Assembly (NCBI RefSeq): GCF_030817595.1
Contig: NZ_JAUSZN010000001.1
Coordinates: 2,426,001 to 2,490,000, forward strand
Reading direction: 5' to 3'
DNA: 64,000 nucleotides
Source of the DNA: Neobacillus niacini
GTDB lineage: Bacteria; Bacillota; Bacilli; Bacillales; Cytobacillaceae
In this document: one piece after another, positions 49,767 to 59,695 of the stretch
Position numbering within the stretch: position 1 is the stretch's first letter
Layout of the letters: every line of letters begins with the position of its first letter
Made by a program: the position numbers and the translations under genes
Notes under the pieces: model-generated
What the model was told of the DNA's origin: nothing
Database searches by the model: none
What the model saw: the letters and a program-made list of their open reading frames with translations, nothing else

Positions 49767-51542
49767 TTATAGCTTTTCTGAAAAAGTAAGTTTCTTCCCT
49801 TCATTTATTTCACGTATAATTTGAAGGTCTACTTTTGGCTTTCGGTCATAGGTTAAAAGACCATTAATTTCTTGTTCCACATCTGTAATTTGGGTATAAC
49901 AGAAGCCTTGTACGAGTGGTGATTCTAGTAAACTAGAAACGACATTATAGTATCTTTTAATAAAGTCGTCGTCGTTTGAGGCAGATGTATAGCCCCATCC
50001 TTGCCAATCACTTTTTTTGTAGGCAATACCGCCAAACTCTGAAACCAAAATCGGTTCACCTTGATAGGAAAAACCTGGTACAAATAAAAAACGATCTGCC
50101 GGAGTAAACTCTAATGTATTTTCCAACTTTGAATATCGTTCTTTCAGTACCTCTTTTTCCCCAGCATAATCATGGATGGTTAAAATATCAGAAATGGTGT
50201 GTTCCCACCCATCATTAGAAATAACTAGGCGTGAATCATCCAAGGATTTCGTTAGATAGTAAAGGCTTATTAAATGATTTGCTTGACGGCGGTCTCTTTT
50301 TAAACGTGGAGCACCCCAACTTTCATTAATCGGCACCCAAGCTACAATAGAAGGGTGATTATAATCACGTTCAATTGCTTCCTGCCATTCAGATGTAATC
50401 CGTTTGACTGACTGATCCGTAAAAGTATGGCTATTGGCCATTTCTCCCCATACAAGTATTCCTAAATGATCAGCCCAGTATAAATAGCGCGGCTCCTCGA
50501 TCTTTTGATGTTTCCGTACGCCATTGAAACCCATTATTTTTGTTAATAGAATGTCCCTTTTTAAGTCTTCATCTGTTGGCGCGGTTAATAGACTAACAGG
50601 GTAATACCCTTGATCAAGAACAAGCTTCATGTAATAAGGCTTATTATTTAATTCAATTTTTCCGTTATGTACGGAAATTTTCCTCATTCCAGTGTAGCTT
50701 TCTACTTTATCTACTATTTGATTGTCTTCTATTAAACAGATTTTTATCGTATATAGAAACGGATTTTCAGGCGACCATAGTTTCCCGGAACCATTTTTAA
50801 AATCAAGTAATGGAATTAAGTGTTTGTTTTTTCGCTGAACAAGATTTACTTGAATTGAATCTTTCCCAACCAATTGATCATCGGAAAAGATCTCGATTTC
50901 AATTTTTTGAGTTTCGGCTCTATGTTGAACAAGATATTCAAATGTTAATTCACCTAAATCAATGTTTGGCGTTATTTTCACTCTTTCAATGTAGGCTGTA
51001 TTCACAGGCTCAAGCCAAACCGTTTGCCAAATCCCGGTTGTACGCGTATAAAAAATTCCTTCTGAGTTCTCTTCCCAATATTGTTTTCCTCGTGGCTGCT
51101 CTAGATCAGTGGAAACATCCTCCACTCTAACAACCACTTTATTATCACCATTTTGTAAAGCATCAGTAATATTGGCATGAAAGGATGTATGTCCTCCTTC
51201 ATGGAAGGTGACAAATTGTCCATTAACCCAAACCGTTGCACGATAATCTACTGCTCCAAAATGAAGAAGAATTTGTCTTCCTTCCCACTTATCCGGGACG
51301 GTGAATGTTCGCTCATACCAAACCACATCATGAAACCCAGTGTTTTCAATTCCGCTTAGCTTTGTTTGAAATGCATAAGGAACAGTAATTTCTTGGGTAA
51401 AGTCATGCTGTCTATACCATTCTTGCTTTAATCCAAGATTCTGGTCATCAAAATCAAAATTCCATTGACCATTAAGATTTAACCATTCGGCACGTGCAAA
51501 ATCAGGTCTTGGATATTCCGGTCTCGGAATCTGTTTCATCAT
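49767..51542 (-). CDS. GH2 family glycosidase
   Basis: The 591-residue protein has the sugar-binding domain (ARAEWLNLNGQWNFDFDDQ), an immunoglobulin-like domain and a TIM barrel. The acid/base Glu is in AWVPINESWGAP and the nucleophile Glu in ILVSEFGGIAYK. Its length is that of the short beta-galactosidase/beta-glucuronidase-like GH2 proteins. A beta-mannosidase role would fit the mannosidase operon, but the motif does not prove it. It starts one base after the TIM-barrel gene stops, so the genes are coupled. Confidence 0.88.
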   Translation of the reverse strand: MMKQIPRPEYPRPDFARAEWLNLNGQWNFDFDDQNLGLKQEWYRQHDFTQEITVPYAFQTKLSGIENTGFHDVVWYERTFTVPDKWEGRQILLHFGAVDYRATVWVNGQFVTFHEGGHTSFHANITDALQNGDNKVVVRVEDVSTDLEQPRGKQYWEENSEGIFYTRTTGIWQTVWLEPVNTAYIERVKITPNIDLGELTFEYLVQHRAETQKIEIEIFSDDQLVGKDSIQVNLVQRKNKHLIPLLDFKNGSGKLWSPENPFLYTIKICLIEDNQIVDKVESYTGMRKISVHNGKIELNNKPYYMKLVLDQGYYPVSLLTAPTDEDLKRDILLTKIMGFNGVRKHQKIEEPRYLYWADHLGILVWGEMANSHTFTDQSVKRITSEWQEAIERDYNHPSIVAWVPINESWGAPRLKRDRRQANHLISLYYLTKSLDDSRLVISNDGWEHTISDILTIHDYAGEKEVLKERYSKLENTLEFTPADRFLFVPGFSYQGEPILVSEFGGIAYKKSDWQGWGYTSASNDDDFIKRYYNVVSSLLESPLVQGFCYTQITDVEQEINGLLTYDRKPKVDLQIIREINEGKKLTFSEKL

Positions 51543-51543
51543 C

Positions 51544-52311
51544 TTACTCTACCTCCGAAAAAAGTCGTTTTAGAGCATCTGCGTTAATGGCAAGACTCTC
51601 GTACGGATCAAATTCAAACTCCTCTTGCTCAACTGTGAACCATTCAATTCCTATTTTTTCTGCTTGTTTTATGAGGGAAGGAAAATCAAGCTGACCTCTT
51701 CCAACTTCTGTTCCCTTCTTTTCACCATTCTCAACTTTCAAATCTTTTATATGTAAGGATATAATTCTGTTTTGATAGTTTTGAACGATTTCAAGCGGAT
51801 TTTGCTCAGCATAACTTGCCCAATAGCAATCAAGTTCCATTTTCACTAATTCTGGGTCTGTGTTTTCGAATAAAATTTCAAAACCCGATTTATTTCCAAT
51901 TTTCTGAAATTCAAAATCATGATTGTGATAACCAAATAGAAAGCCCTCTTTCCTGCAATTTTCCCCAATTTGATTCAGCAATTGTGCTGTTTTCTGGTAT
52001 TGATCAACTGTTCCCCGCATTTCTTTTGGAATAGCGGGACAAACGATTAAATTATTTTCGATTTTTTTATGATATTCTAGAGTCTTCTCTAATCCGTCAT
52101 TTAAAAGTTGGTTTATGCCAACATGAGCACCGGCAACGGCTAGTCTATTTTCGTCTAATACTTTTTTCACTTTTTCTGCAGGGGTATTAAAAAATCCAGC
52201 AAATTGGACACTTTCATACCCAAGTGATGCCACTCTTTCAATGGTTCCAAGAAAATCCTTTTCTGCATCCCTCCATACAGAAAATAATTGCAAGCCCACT
52301 TTACCACTCAT
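51544..52311 (-). CDS. Sugar phosphate isomerase/epimerase-like TIM-barrel protein
   Basis: The 255-residue protein has the AP_endonuc_2 barrel: VGLQLFSVW start, FLFGYHNHDFEF, VKMELDCYWAS with the Asp, ISLHIKDLKVE with the His, and FTVEQEEFEFDP with the late Glu. It resembles the subgroup that acts on 3-keto sugars or inosose. GGGAGG lies seven bases before the ATG. It follows an oxidoreductase and its decayed paralogue, and precedes the GH2 gene. Confidence 0.88.
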   Translation of the reverse strand: MSGKVGLQLFSVWRDAEKDFLGTIERVASLGYESVQFAGFFNTPAEKVKKVLDENRLAVAGAHVGINQLLNDGLEKTLEYHKKIENNLIVCPAIPKEMRGTVDQYQKTAQLLNQIGENCRKEGFLFGYHNHDFEFQKIGNKSGFEILFENTDPELVKMELDCYWASYAEQNPLEIVQNYQNRIISLHIKDLKVENGEKKGTEVGRGQLDFPSLIKQAEKIGIEWFTVEQEEFEFDPYESLAINADALKRLFSEVE

Positions 52312-52338
52312 TACTATTCAACCTCCCTTAGAAAAATA

Positions 52339-52366
52339 AAAGCGGATAAAGTTATTTAACCGCTTT
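52339..52366 (-). terminator. Terminator-like hairpin upstream of the TIM-barrel gene
   Basis: Arms AAAGCGG and CCGCTTT enclose inner TAAA/TTTA pairing, followed by TTATTTTT on the minus strand. It sits just past the decayed oxidoreductase and 28 bases before the next start codon. It may reduce expression of the downstream glycosidases. Confidence 0.65.
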
Positions 52367-52374
52367 CCAATACG

Positions 52375-52669
52375 TTATACTACCAGTACATTTTGACTGA
52401 TTTTCACTGCTTCACCTTTGACACCCATTAACGTTACATTCATTTCATCGGCCTTTTCAACGTTTGCAGCGAATGCTGTTTCCAAAAGAAAGGAAGCTCC
52501 ATTTTTGAATGTAATCATTCCGCGGTCATATCTTCGATTGAGAAGTTTTCCCAATCCCATTCACCCATCAAACCTACACCTTTTTGTTTTCCCAGCTTTT
52601 GATAGGTAATGCCAAAAACAGTATCTGGTTCTGGGGACCCATCAGATATAAAGCGGTATCAAGCAGAAA
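52375..52669 (-). pseudogene. Decayed Gfo/Idh/MocA oxidoreductase, C-terminal fragment
   Basis: Three frames join into a typical family C-terminal domain. FLLDTALYLMG begins at 52669. After a frameshift in GGGTCCCC comes SPEPDTVFGITYQKLG and GEWDWENFSIEDM. After a second frameshift near GCGGAATG comes GMITFKNGASFLLETAFA and DEMNVTLMGVKGEAVKI, then a stop at 52375. The N-terminal two thirds and the true C-terminus are missing. Its 5' end overlaps the last codons of the intact oxidoreductase. The product cannot be functional. Confidence 0.88.
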
Positions 52670-53669
52670 TCTCGATTTCAGAAATTTCTACTCTTCTTCC
52701 TTGATTATGTGAAATCTTTGCAGCCTGGTTTACTAATGTTAATCCTAAAGCATCACTTTTAGAAATGGTTGATTCTTTTCCCTCAACGATTGCCTTTTCC
52801 CATTGTACGATTGGCAGTGGAAGTGCCAATGGCAATGCTTCTGGGGTATTCCATTCGTTATTTAACTTTTTACTTTTTATTCTAATCTTAGAATCTTCTA
52901 TTAATAGAGTTCCCTCTGTCCCATACAGTTCGAGTTGGAATGGACTGCCATTGGAAATGAAGCCAGTTTCAATTGTTCCTAAAGCACCATTTTCATATTC
53001 CGTTATCACAACGGCATAATCATCTACTTCATATCCAAATTGATGGGAGAACCTTGCTGTTACTGCTTTCACAGGTCCCGCGAGGCGGTTCGTTAAGTAA
53101 ATGGGATGTGCTCCAAGGTCAATCAATGCACCGCCGCCGCATTGTTCTTTATTAAAAAAGTGTTCAGGCAGCCAGCCGTTAGGGTGTCCCTCAATAGGAA
53201 CAGCACCATTATGAGCTAAACGGCAGCGGATTGATGTTAATTTCCCTAATAGTCCTTCTTCTAGTATTTGCTCCGCATATAAATAGTAATTTTCTGTCAA
53301 TCGCGGCAATGATACCATCAACTTTACTTGATTCTTCTCGACAGCTTCAAAAATTTCTTTACAATCTTGGATAGTAAGTGCCAATACTTTTTCAGTAAAG
53401 ATATGTTTCTTGTGTGCAGCAGCTTGAAGAATGATGTCTTTATGAAGATTAGTCGGAGTATTTACGATGACTGCACCGATCTCCTGATTTGATAGCACTT
53501 TCATTAAATCTTCTTCGAATGCTACTCCTAATTTTTTTGACCATTCTTTACCGCGTTCGGGATTTTCATCCCAAACGAGTTTTACTTGGAGATGCTTACT
53601 TTCTTTTACTTGACGGGCATAATCATCTGCATGAACATGCCATTTACTTAACAATGCAACATTAACCAA
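52659..53669 (-). CDS. Gfo/Idh/MocA family protein with variant loop and EKV motif
   Basis: The 336-residue protein is of the family, but its N-terminus (MVNVALLSKWHVHADDYARQ) lacks GxGxxG and has H-x-H-A-x-x-Y-A at 11-18, the same as the protein at 7169-8137. The signature EKP is EKV at 93-95 (IFTEKVLALTI). CGGGALIDLGAHPIYL keeps the DxxxH motif. It may use a different cofactor geometry or substrate. It follows the DeoR gene by 77 bases. Confidence 0.87.
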   Translation of the reverse strand: MVNVALLSKWHVHADDYARQVKESKHLQVKLVWDENPERGKEWSKKLGVAFEEDLMKVLSNQEIGAVIVNTPTNLHKDIILQAAAHKKHIFTEKVLALTIQDCKEIFEAVEKNQVKLMVSLPRLTENYYLYAEQILEEGLLGKLTSIRCRLAHNGAVPIEGHPNGWLPEHFFNKEQCGGGALIDLGAHPIYLTNRLAGPVKAVTARFSHQFGYEVDDYAVVITEYENGALGTIETGFISNGSPFQLELYGTEGTLLIEDSKIRIKSKKLNNEWNTPEALPLALPLPIVQWEKAIVEGKESTISKSDALGLTLVNQAAKISHNQGRRVEISEIEISA

Positions 53670-53746
53670 CTCTTACCTCTCCTTTTTAAGAAAATATCTC
53701 TATTAATCTCGAGAGTAAGTCCATGATGTCAATTTACAAACTTTTA

Positions 53747-54532
53747 TTATTTCTCAGATAAAGGTTCCACAATCACTGTAACACCGCTTTTTTCAATCTC
53801 TTGAAGGATTTCTTTATCTGCTAAATCCGTTGTTATGAATATATCTACCTCTTCAAAATTGCAAAAAGAGGTAAGGCCGGCTTTTTCTAGCTTGCTATGG
53901 TCAGCGACAACGACAATTTTTTGACCAGCCGAAACCATGCCGCGTTTGATTTCAGCCTCATATAAATCTGAACTTGTAAATCCTTGACGCAAAGATATTC
54001 CAGAGGTCCCCAGGAAAACAAAATCGGCGTTGTACTTTTTTAGCTCTGTTTCTACTTGGGGCCCTACAAGACTCATCGAATTTCTCCGAAGTTTTCCTCC
54101 TAATAAATAGATGGAGTCAGTTTCATCTTTGCTGCATTCTTCTGCTATATTGATCGCATTAGTAATGACTGTTAAGTTCGCATTCAAAGGCAAATTCTTT
54201 GCTATATACCATGTAGTTGAACCGGCATCTAAAATGATAATTTGTCCCTCTTTTACCAATTTTGCTGCAGCCCGTCCAATTAAATCTTTTTCAAGAGAGT
54301 ATTGCAGCTTCCGTTGATCAACAGGAAGAATAACAGGAACATTGTCAGCATCCTCAGCTAAAATTGCTCCGCCATAATTTTTTTCCGCGATCCCTTCTTT
54401 TTCAAGCTGAAGTAAATCCCGGCGAATCGTTTCTTCTGAGACATTTAATAGTTCCACCAGGGCAGAAACTTTTACACTTTTATTTTTTAATAATAATTCC
54501 TTAATTACCTTACGGCGTTCAGCCACAATCAT
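53747..54532 (-). CDS. DeoR family transcriptional regulator
   Basis: The start is the ATG at 54532 (MIVAERRKVIKELL), about 10 bases after AGGGGGA; the in-frame extension to 54583 has no support. The product is about 261 residues. The N-terminal helix-turn-helix is VKVSALVELLNVSEETIRRDL. The C-terminal domain senses phosphorylated sugars (GSTTWYIAKNLP, TSGISLRQGFT). It lies inside the glycan operon and probably represses the genes downstream. Confidence 0.93.
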   Translation of the reverse strand: MIVAERRKVIKELLLKNKSVKVSALVELLNVSEETIRRDLLQLEKEGIAEKNYGGAILAEDADNVPVILPVDQRKLQYSLEKDLIGRAAAKLVKEGQIIILDAGSTTWYIAKNLPLNANLTVITNAINIAEECSKDETDSIYLLGGKLRRNSMSLVGPQVETELKKYNADFVFLGTSGISLRQGFTSSDLYEAEIKRGMVSAGQKIVVVADHSKLEKAGLTSFCNFEEVDIFITTDLADKEILQEIEKSGVTVIVEPLSEK

Positions 54533-54671
54533 TTGTATATTCCCCCTGAACCCATTCCAATTAATCTGGTAACTAGACCACAATCTGATTGTATCTTACT
54601 CTTCCCGCCCCAGTAAAATTAATTCGGCAATTTGTTCGAAAGGGTTCCTAGTTTTCATGCTATATTTCCAA

Positions 54672-56474
54672 TTACCGGTGATTTTTTATAGAAATCAGCG
54701 CCTCTGCATGTTGGCCAAAGCAATGGGTTCCAATGGTTAAATCCACAGCAATTCGTTCCCTATAACCCTTTTTTCCTTTGGGAACGGTAATTTGTGTTGA
54801 AAATTGAATGGACTCTTTACCGGCTATAACTTTGCGATATTCGTTGTTTTCTACATGCCATCCTATTGGAGTAATCATTTTTGCCACTGCCTCATGTTGA
54901 TCATGGAAAGGATTTTTTATCTCAACAGTGACAGTGAAGGTGTCTCCATCTAAAACGGTTATTTGATATGGCTGAATAACAGCTCCAAAGCCTTCAGAGC
55001 CGAAATCGATTTCATCTAAAGGTAATAACTGTCGATGAAGCTGTCCAAGTGCTAAGCCTTTTTCTTCAATGCTCTGCAGGTACTCTTCCGTTACCTCCAC
55101 TGGATCCCAATGACCAGAAATAAGCATATCCGGTCTAAGTTTTTTATATAATTCTGCACTTTCTATGTAGTCGTTAATCCGGAACTTATTTTTATAAACG
55201 AAATTGACATCCTCTATTTCCTGGTATTGATCCCCAATAGCTAGTATCTTTTTTCCATCCACTTCAAAGTAAATTGCCGCAGCATAAAGTGTATGACCTG
55301 GATGTTCATAAATCGTTAATTCATATTCTTCCCATATTATTTTTTTCTTCAGTGGAAGAATTTTATCCACTTTTATAGGGTCGTACCAAAGACATGGTAA
55401 ATCATAATTCTTTGGCTGTTCTAAGATATCAGTAAAGTTTTCAGGACACCATACCTCTGTTCCTTCAATCTCTTGCAATAGATTGATACCTGCAACATGA
55501 TCATCATGATAATGGGTAGGAATCACTACCGCAATTTCGTCAACATTGTATTGCCTTTTTAAGGCAGGAATTGAATAAAGCCATGGTCTTCTAGAAGCAC
55601 GGTCACTCCCGGAGGCGATTCCGCCAATCGTATCGTAGCCAAAATCAATCATAAGTGCTTTACCGCTTTCAGAAATAAGAACATATAAATTTGCCATACT
55701 AGTACGATTCTTTAATAAATGCGGGGTGATTTCTTCATATGGTTTTTCTCGAAGCTGAAAAAGTCTTGGATTATGCTTTCTTAAATTTATTAAATCCGTT
55801 AACCGTTCAATTAATAGATTGATAGCTGGGATAGGATCATCCATTACTTTCCCATGCGACGGGAGGATTATCTCTGGATTCCTATCTTTTAGATCTAACA
55901 AAGAAAGAACACTAAGTGCCAGCCCCTCACCACCGTTATATGACCATTGGGTTGCCGATAATGACCAAACTTTTCCTGGTGAATAGATTAAATCGCCTGA
56001 GAACGCCATTTTTTTCCCATCCAAGTCAGTGAAAATGGTGATTGATCCGGTTGTATGTCCAGGTGTCGGAATAATCATGAACTCTATTCCATTTATTATC
56101 GGTTTTGTGTAGTCTTTTAATGTTTCAAATGTTGGGATAGGATGGAGCAAGGAAAATCGATCTTGTCTCATGTTATAGTTATTATCAATAACTCTCTGCA
56201 TCCAATGTTCGTCCACTTTTGTGAATAAATCTTGTTCCACGTGTGGAACCCAAACACTGATTCCCTCTTTCACAGCACGGTCCAACCCTTGTCCTTGATC
56301 ACGATGGTGATGGGTCATAAGGATATCTGAAACTTTTTCTACACCTATCGAGTAAAGATTATCCAGAACATCGCCATTTCCAAAATCAATTAATATAGCA
56401 GTCTCTCCATTTTTTATCACATAGACATTGCAAGTACTCTGGTATAAGAAAAGATTAGACGTTATTTTTTTCAT
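54672..56474 (-). CDS. Tandem metallo-beta-lactamase fold hydrolase
   Basis: The 600-residue protein carries two metallo-beta-lactamase domains. The first has MTHHHRDQG (residues 53-61), where the last His of HxHxDH is Gln60, then TPGHTTGSI and PSHGKV. The second has the complete PTHYHDDHVAG, then HPGHTLYAA, IGDQYQ and ISGHWDP. A C-terminal beta domain follows. The fold hydrolyses esters, lactones or thioesters using two zinc or iron ions. It lies 27 bases after the GH84 gene; a lactonase or glycan-modifying role is only a guess. Confidence 0.85.
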   Translation of the reverse strand: MKKITSNLFLYQSTCNVYVIKNGETAILIDFGNGDVLDNLYSIGVEKVSDILMTHHHRDQGQGLDRAVKEGISVWVPHVEQDLFTKVDEHWMQRVIDNNYNMRQDRFSLLHPIPTFETLKDYTKPIINGIEFMIIPTPGHTTGSITIFTDLDGKKMAFSGDLIYSPGKVWSLSATQWSYNGGEGLALSVLSLLDLKDRNPEIILPSHGKVMDDPIPAINLLIERLTDLINLRKHNPRLFQLREKPYEEITPHLLKNRTSMANLYVLISESGKALMIDFGYDTIGGIASGSDRASRRPWLYSIPALKRQYNVDEIAVVIPTHYHDDHVAGINLLQEIEGTEVWCPENFTDILEQPKNYDLPCLWYDPIKVDKILPLKKKIIWEEYELTIYEHPGHTLYAAAIYFEVDGKKILAIGDQYQEIEDVNFVYKNKFRINDYIESAELYKKLRPDMLISGHWDPVEVTEEYLQSIEEKGLALGQLHRQLLPLDEIDFGSEGFGAVIQPYQITVLDGDTFTVTVEIKNPFHDQHEAVAKMITPIGWHVENNEYRKVIAGKESIQFSTQITVPKGKKGYRERIAVDLTIGTHCFGQHAEALISIKNHR

Positions 56475-56501
56475 TGTATAATGTACTTCCCCGTTTTTTC
56501 T

Positions 56502-57848
56502 TTAGACTTTTGATTTGGCGTACTCTATCAATGGCAGGAGCACCTTTCCAGCATACCGTTTATGGTGATTTTCCACTTCTCCCGCTGACTCCTTTAACCA
56601 GTTAAGAATCCCCATAACATCACCTTCATTTTTCTCCAACGCCCGTAAAACTGCAATTGCTCTCCTTCCAGCCCAGGCCCAGCTTTCCATTAATTCAATC
56701 CAAGGTAATAGGTTGTTCCGCAAAGCATAATTTGTTAATCGAAACTTTAACGTATAACCAGCTTCATCAAGCAAATCTAAATAATCATATAGCGCGTTAA
56801 CAGCTTGGCTAATTAAAGCACTTTCTCCAGCTTGAAGCTCTTCCAATGCGTGATTTGTTAGTTTCTCCAGTTTTTCTGCCTCTGGATAACCAAGACAGGA
56901 AAATAGTGAGTTTTCTGCAAAGATTTTTAATGCACGATAATTATCCTCTCCGCCAATCTTTTTTAACGCTTTCTCCCATGAGGTCCATGGGTTGTAGCTT
57001 TCAGGATTTTCAAAGTAATCAGCGAATGTTAGCAAGGCAATTTTTGAGGCCTCTGCCTGACTCATGGTATTTACAATAATACCTTTACTCACCTTGGTTA
57101 ACGAGGCATCTCTGCCGCTAATAGGACCAATATGCATTTCACTGGTCATCGATAAGTCATTAACTGGGTAGTTATCCCAAATAATTGGCTTTCGGTTAAT
57201 CGCATTGGCGAAATTTTTTGTATCTTGTTCCGTTATGGTCTTCGAACAAATTTCAGGACCCGTATAACAAATATCAACGTCTGGGGAGATTCCCTCTCCG
57301 ATCTCATATATATAATCACTAAACGGTGCTTTTCCATGATAATCGGTAGGACAAATGGACAATTTACAAGTTTCATCAAGTGATTTCAACCAATTGTGAA
57401 GCTTATTCGTTAAAAAAACATGTGCTTTTCCGTAACTTTTAAAGATTTTTCGCTCTTGCTCATACTGAAATTCTGCTTTGATATCATCAAGCATAATCAT
57501 AAAAGTTCTGACACCGATATCATAAAAAGCTTTAAACTTGGTTGTAATGTGCTGAAAATCTTCTTCAGATGCATAATTAATCGAAACTCCAGATCCGATA
57601 CTGTAGCAAAAATCAATACCAAGCTTTTTGGAAAGTACAAGGGTTTCTGCAAACTGGTCCATGATAAAATCAGGATACGGCTCTCTCCATCTTCCACGGT
57701 GCTGACGGTCATTTTTTGGTCCGTAAACATATAGGTTATACCCGTGCTCAGAAATAAATGATAGTAAATCATTTCGTTCCGGCGCAGTATAAAAAGCACC
57801 GTAAAAGCCTTCGACTACCCCTCTAATAGGAAATAATGAACGATTCAT
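56502..57848 (-). CDS. Beta-N-acetylglucosaminidase, GH84
   Basis: The 448-residue protein begins with the GH84 signature (IRGVVEGFYGAFYTAPER) and has YVYGPKNDRQHRGRWREPYP. The catalytic Asp pair is D121-D122 in IMLDDIKAEF. A helical C-terminal part follows. Enzymes of this family remove beta-linked GlcNAc by substrate-assisted catalysis. No signal peptide or binding module is seen, so it works inside the cell. The neighbouring importer and mannosidases suggest N-glycan-like substrates. Confidence 0.93.
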   Translation of the reverse strand: MNRSLFPIRGVVEGFYGAFYTAPERNDLLSFISEHGYNLYVYGPKNDRQHRGRWREPYPDFIMDQFAETLVLSKKLGIDFCYSIGSGVSINYASEEDFQHITTKFKAFYDIGVRTFMIMLDDIKAEFQYEQERKIFKSYGKAHVFLTNKLHNWLKSLDETCKLSICPTDYHGKAPFSDYIYEIGEGISPDVDICYTGPEICSKTITEQDTKNFANAINRKPIIWDNYPVNDLSMTSEMHIGPISGRDASLTKVSKGIIVNTMSQAEASKIALLTFADYFENPESYNPWTSWEKALKKIGGEDNYRALKIFAENSLFSCLGYPEAEKLEKLTNHALEELQAGESALISQAVNALYDYLDLLDEAGYTLKFRLTNYALRNNLLPWIELMESWAWAGRRAIAVLRALEKNEGDVMGILNWLKESAGEVENHHKRYAGKVLLPLIEYAKSKV

Positions 57849-57866
57849 TGGATAAACTCCTCCGAT

Positions 57867-58787
57867 TTAGAGATTAAATGTACCAGCTTGATTTGAACTG
57901 CCCAAAAAGTCTTGAATTTTTTCCACTACCGTACTTTCTACTGCATTCCTAGCAGTCTCTAATTGATCAGGTGTTAACGTTTTACATTCCTTATTTGTCA
58001 TTCTTTCTTCTCGTGCCAGAGACTTTAGTAATGCAACTTCTAAATCAGTAGCAATATTTACTTTACTAACACCGCCGTTTGGAAGGTTAATCGCCTCTTT
58101 CATCATCTCTGATGGAACCCCTGAACCTCCATGAAGGACTAAATGAACTGGTGTAAGATGGCGAATAGCTATTAATCTCTCAATATCTATTTTTGGCTGT
58201 CTAACATTATAAACACCATGTGCCGTACCAACAGAGACAGCTAGTGCGTCACAATTTGTCTCATTTACAAATTTCAATGCTTCATTAGGGTCCGTATACA
58301 GTTCCTCATCTTTATCCGTTTCCACAAAATCAGTTGTTCCAATTTTCCCTAATTCCGCTTCCACCGATACCCCTTTAGAATGAGCATATTCAACCACCTT
58401 TTTAGAGATCGAAATATTTTCCTCAAGCTCCTTTTCTGATGCATCGATCATGACAGAAGTAAAACCAGCTTCGATTGCTTCTTCAATAACTGAAAATTGC
58501 TTGGTATGGTCAAGATGCAATGTAACCGGTACAGTAATATTTTCCTCAGCCAAAGTTGTGTAGAACTCTTCGGCAAATTCTGTCGGCGTAATGCCGTATC
58601 TTTCCAATTCCTTTTGTGAGATTTGAACAATCATTGGTGAGTTCGTTTTTTGTCCTGCTCGAAGCACAGGTCGAATCATCGGTGTATAACGCGGTGAAAA
58701 AGAGCCAATCGCATAGCCATTTTTTTCGGCGATTACTAATGCTTCCTTTAAGGTGAGAACATTTTTCAGTTTCATTTCCTTTGTCAT
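57867..58787 (-). CDS. Class II ketose-bisphosphate aldolase
   Basis: The 306-residue protein has the class II pattern: TLHLDHTKQF with zinc-binding His and Asp, EAELGKIG, SVGTAHGVYN with His, HLVLHGGSGV with His, and KVNIATDLEVA. It splits fructose- or tagatose-1,6-bisphosphate to two trioses. Tagatose/GatY-like use would fit galactose-type sugars. It lies between the importer and the GH84 gene and probably feeds glycolysis. Confidence 0.92.
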   Translation of the reverse strand: MTKEMKLKNVLTLKEALVIAEKNGYAIGSFSPRYTPMIRPVLRAGQKTNSPMIVQISQKELERYGITPTEFAEEFYTTLAEENITVPVTLHLDHTKQFSVIEEAIEAGFTSVMIDASEKELEENISISKKVVEYAHSKGVSVEAELGKIGTTDFVETDKDEELYTDPNEALKFVNETNCDALAVSVGTAHGVYNVRQPKIDIERLIAIRHLTPVHLVLHGGSGVPSEMMKEAINLPNGGVSKVNIATDLEVALLKSLAREERMTNKECKTLTPDQLETARNAVESTVVEKIQDFLGSSNQAGTFNL

Positions 58788-58819
58788 TCTATAAATCTCC
58801 TTTTCGAGTCAATATTTGG

Positions 58820-59695
58820 TTATCCCTTGGACCCAGCCGTTAAATTCATTCCTTCGATGAAATATCTTTGGAAAATGAAGAAGAGAATAACTACTGGCAG
58901 CAAAACAAGTAAAGATCCGGCCATTAAATAATTCCATTGTGTTTCAAGCTGTCCTTTAAATACTTGAAGACCTATTTGTAAAGTATAGAACGATTCATCA
59001 GTTATATAGAGTATTGGTCCTAAGAAATCATTCCAGGCACCATTAAAAGAGAAAATGGCAACGGTGGCAATCGCTGGTTTCGCAAGTGGAACCATAATTT
59101 TTAACCAAATGTAAAAATGGTTTGCACCATCAATTTTGGCTGCCTCAATTAATTCATTAGGAATTGTTAAAAAGAATTGACGGAGTAAAAAGATGAAAAA
59201 GGCACTCCCAAAGAAGGATGGGACAATTAATGGAAGATAAGTATTTAGCCATCCTAATTTAGAATACATAACGTAATGTGGAATCATCGTTACGAAACCA
59301 GGAATCATCATTGTTGCAAGTACTGCTGCGAATAAGAAATTGCGGCCCTTGAAGCGAATTTTAGCAAATCCATATGCGATGAATGAGTTTGCTACTACGT
59401 TTCCAAATACAACACATACTGTAATAAATAATGTATTCAATAAATAACCAGTGAACGGAGCCGCTTTCCATGTATCAAGATAATTTTCAAAATGCCATTC
59501 CTTAGGTATAAAAGTAGGCGGATACTGCATAATTTCTGTCATGCTTTTCAGAGAAGTCGCAAACATCCACCATACAGGAAAAAGAATGATCACACTTCCA
59601 AGCAAGAGGAGGAATGTGATAATGGTTTGTGAAATCTTTTTACGAGTTTTTGCACTTTTGAAGTATGAAGAGCTTTTTTTGGATGGATTTCTCAT
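58820..59695 (-). CDS. Carbohydrate ABC transporter permease, MalG type
   Basis: The 291-residue protein has six membrane segments, EAA loop IEAAKIDGANHFYIWLKIMVP, and the IEGMNLTAGSKG C-terminus. Its start overlaps the stop of the MalF-type partner by four bases. It belongs to the importer of the glycan operon. Confidence 0.93.
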   Translation of the reverse strand: MRNPSKKSSSYFKSAKTRKKISQTIITFLLLLGSVIILFPVWWMFATSLKSMTEIMQYPPTFIPKEWHFENYLDTWKAAPFTGYLLNTLFITVCVVFGNVVANSFIAYGFAKIRFKGRNFLFAAVLATMMIPGFVTMIPHYVMYSKLGWLNTYLPLIVPSFFGSAFFIFLLRQFFLTIPNELIEAAKIDGANHFYIWLKIMVPLAKPAIATVAIFSFNGAWNDFLGPILYITDESFYTLQIGLQVFKGQLETQWNYLMAGSLLVLLPVVILFFIFQRYFIEGMNLTAGSKG

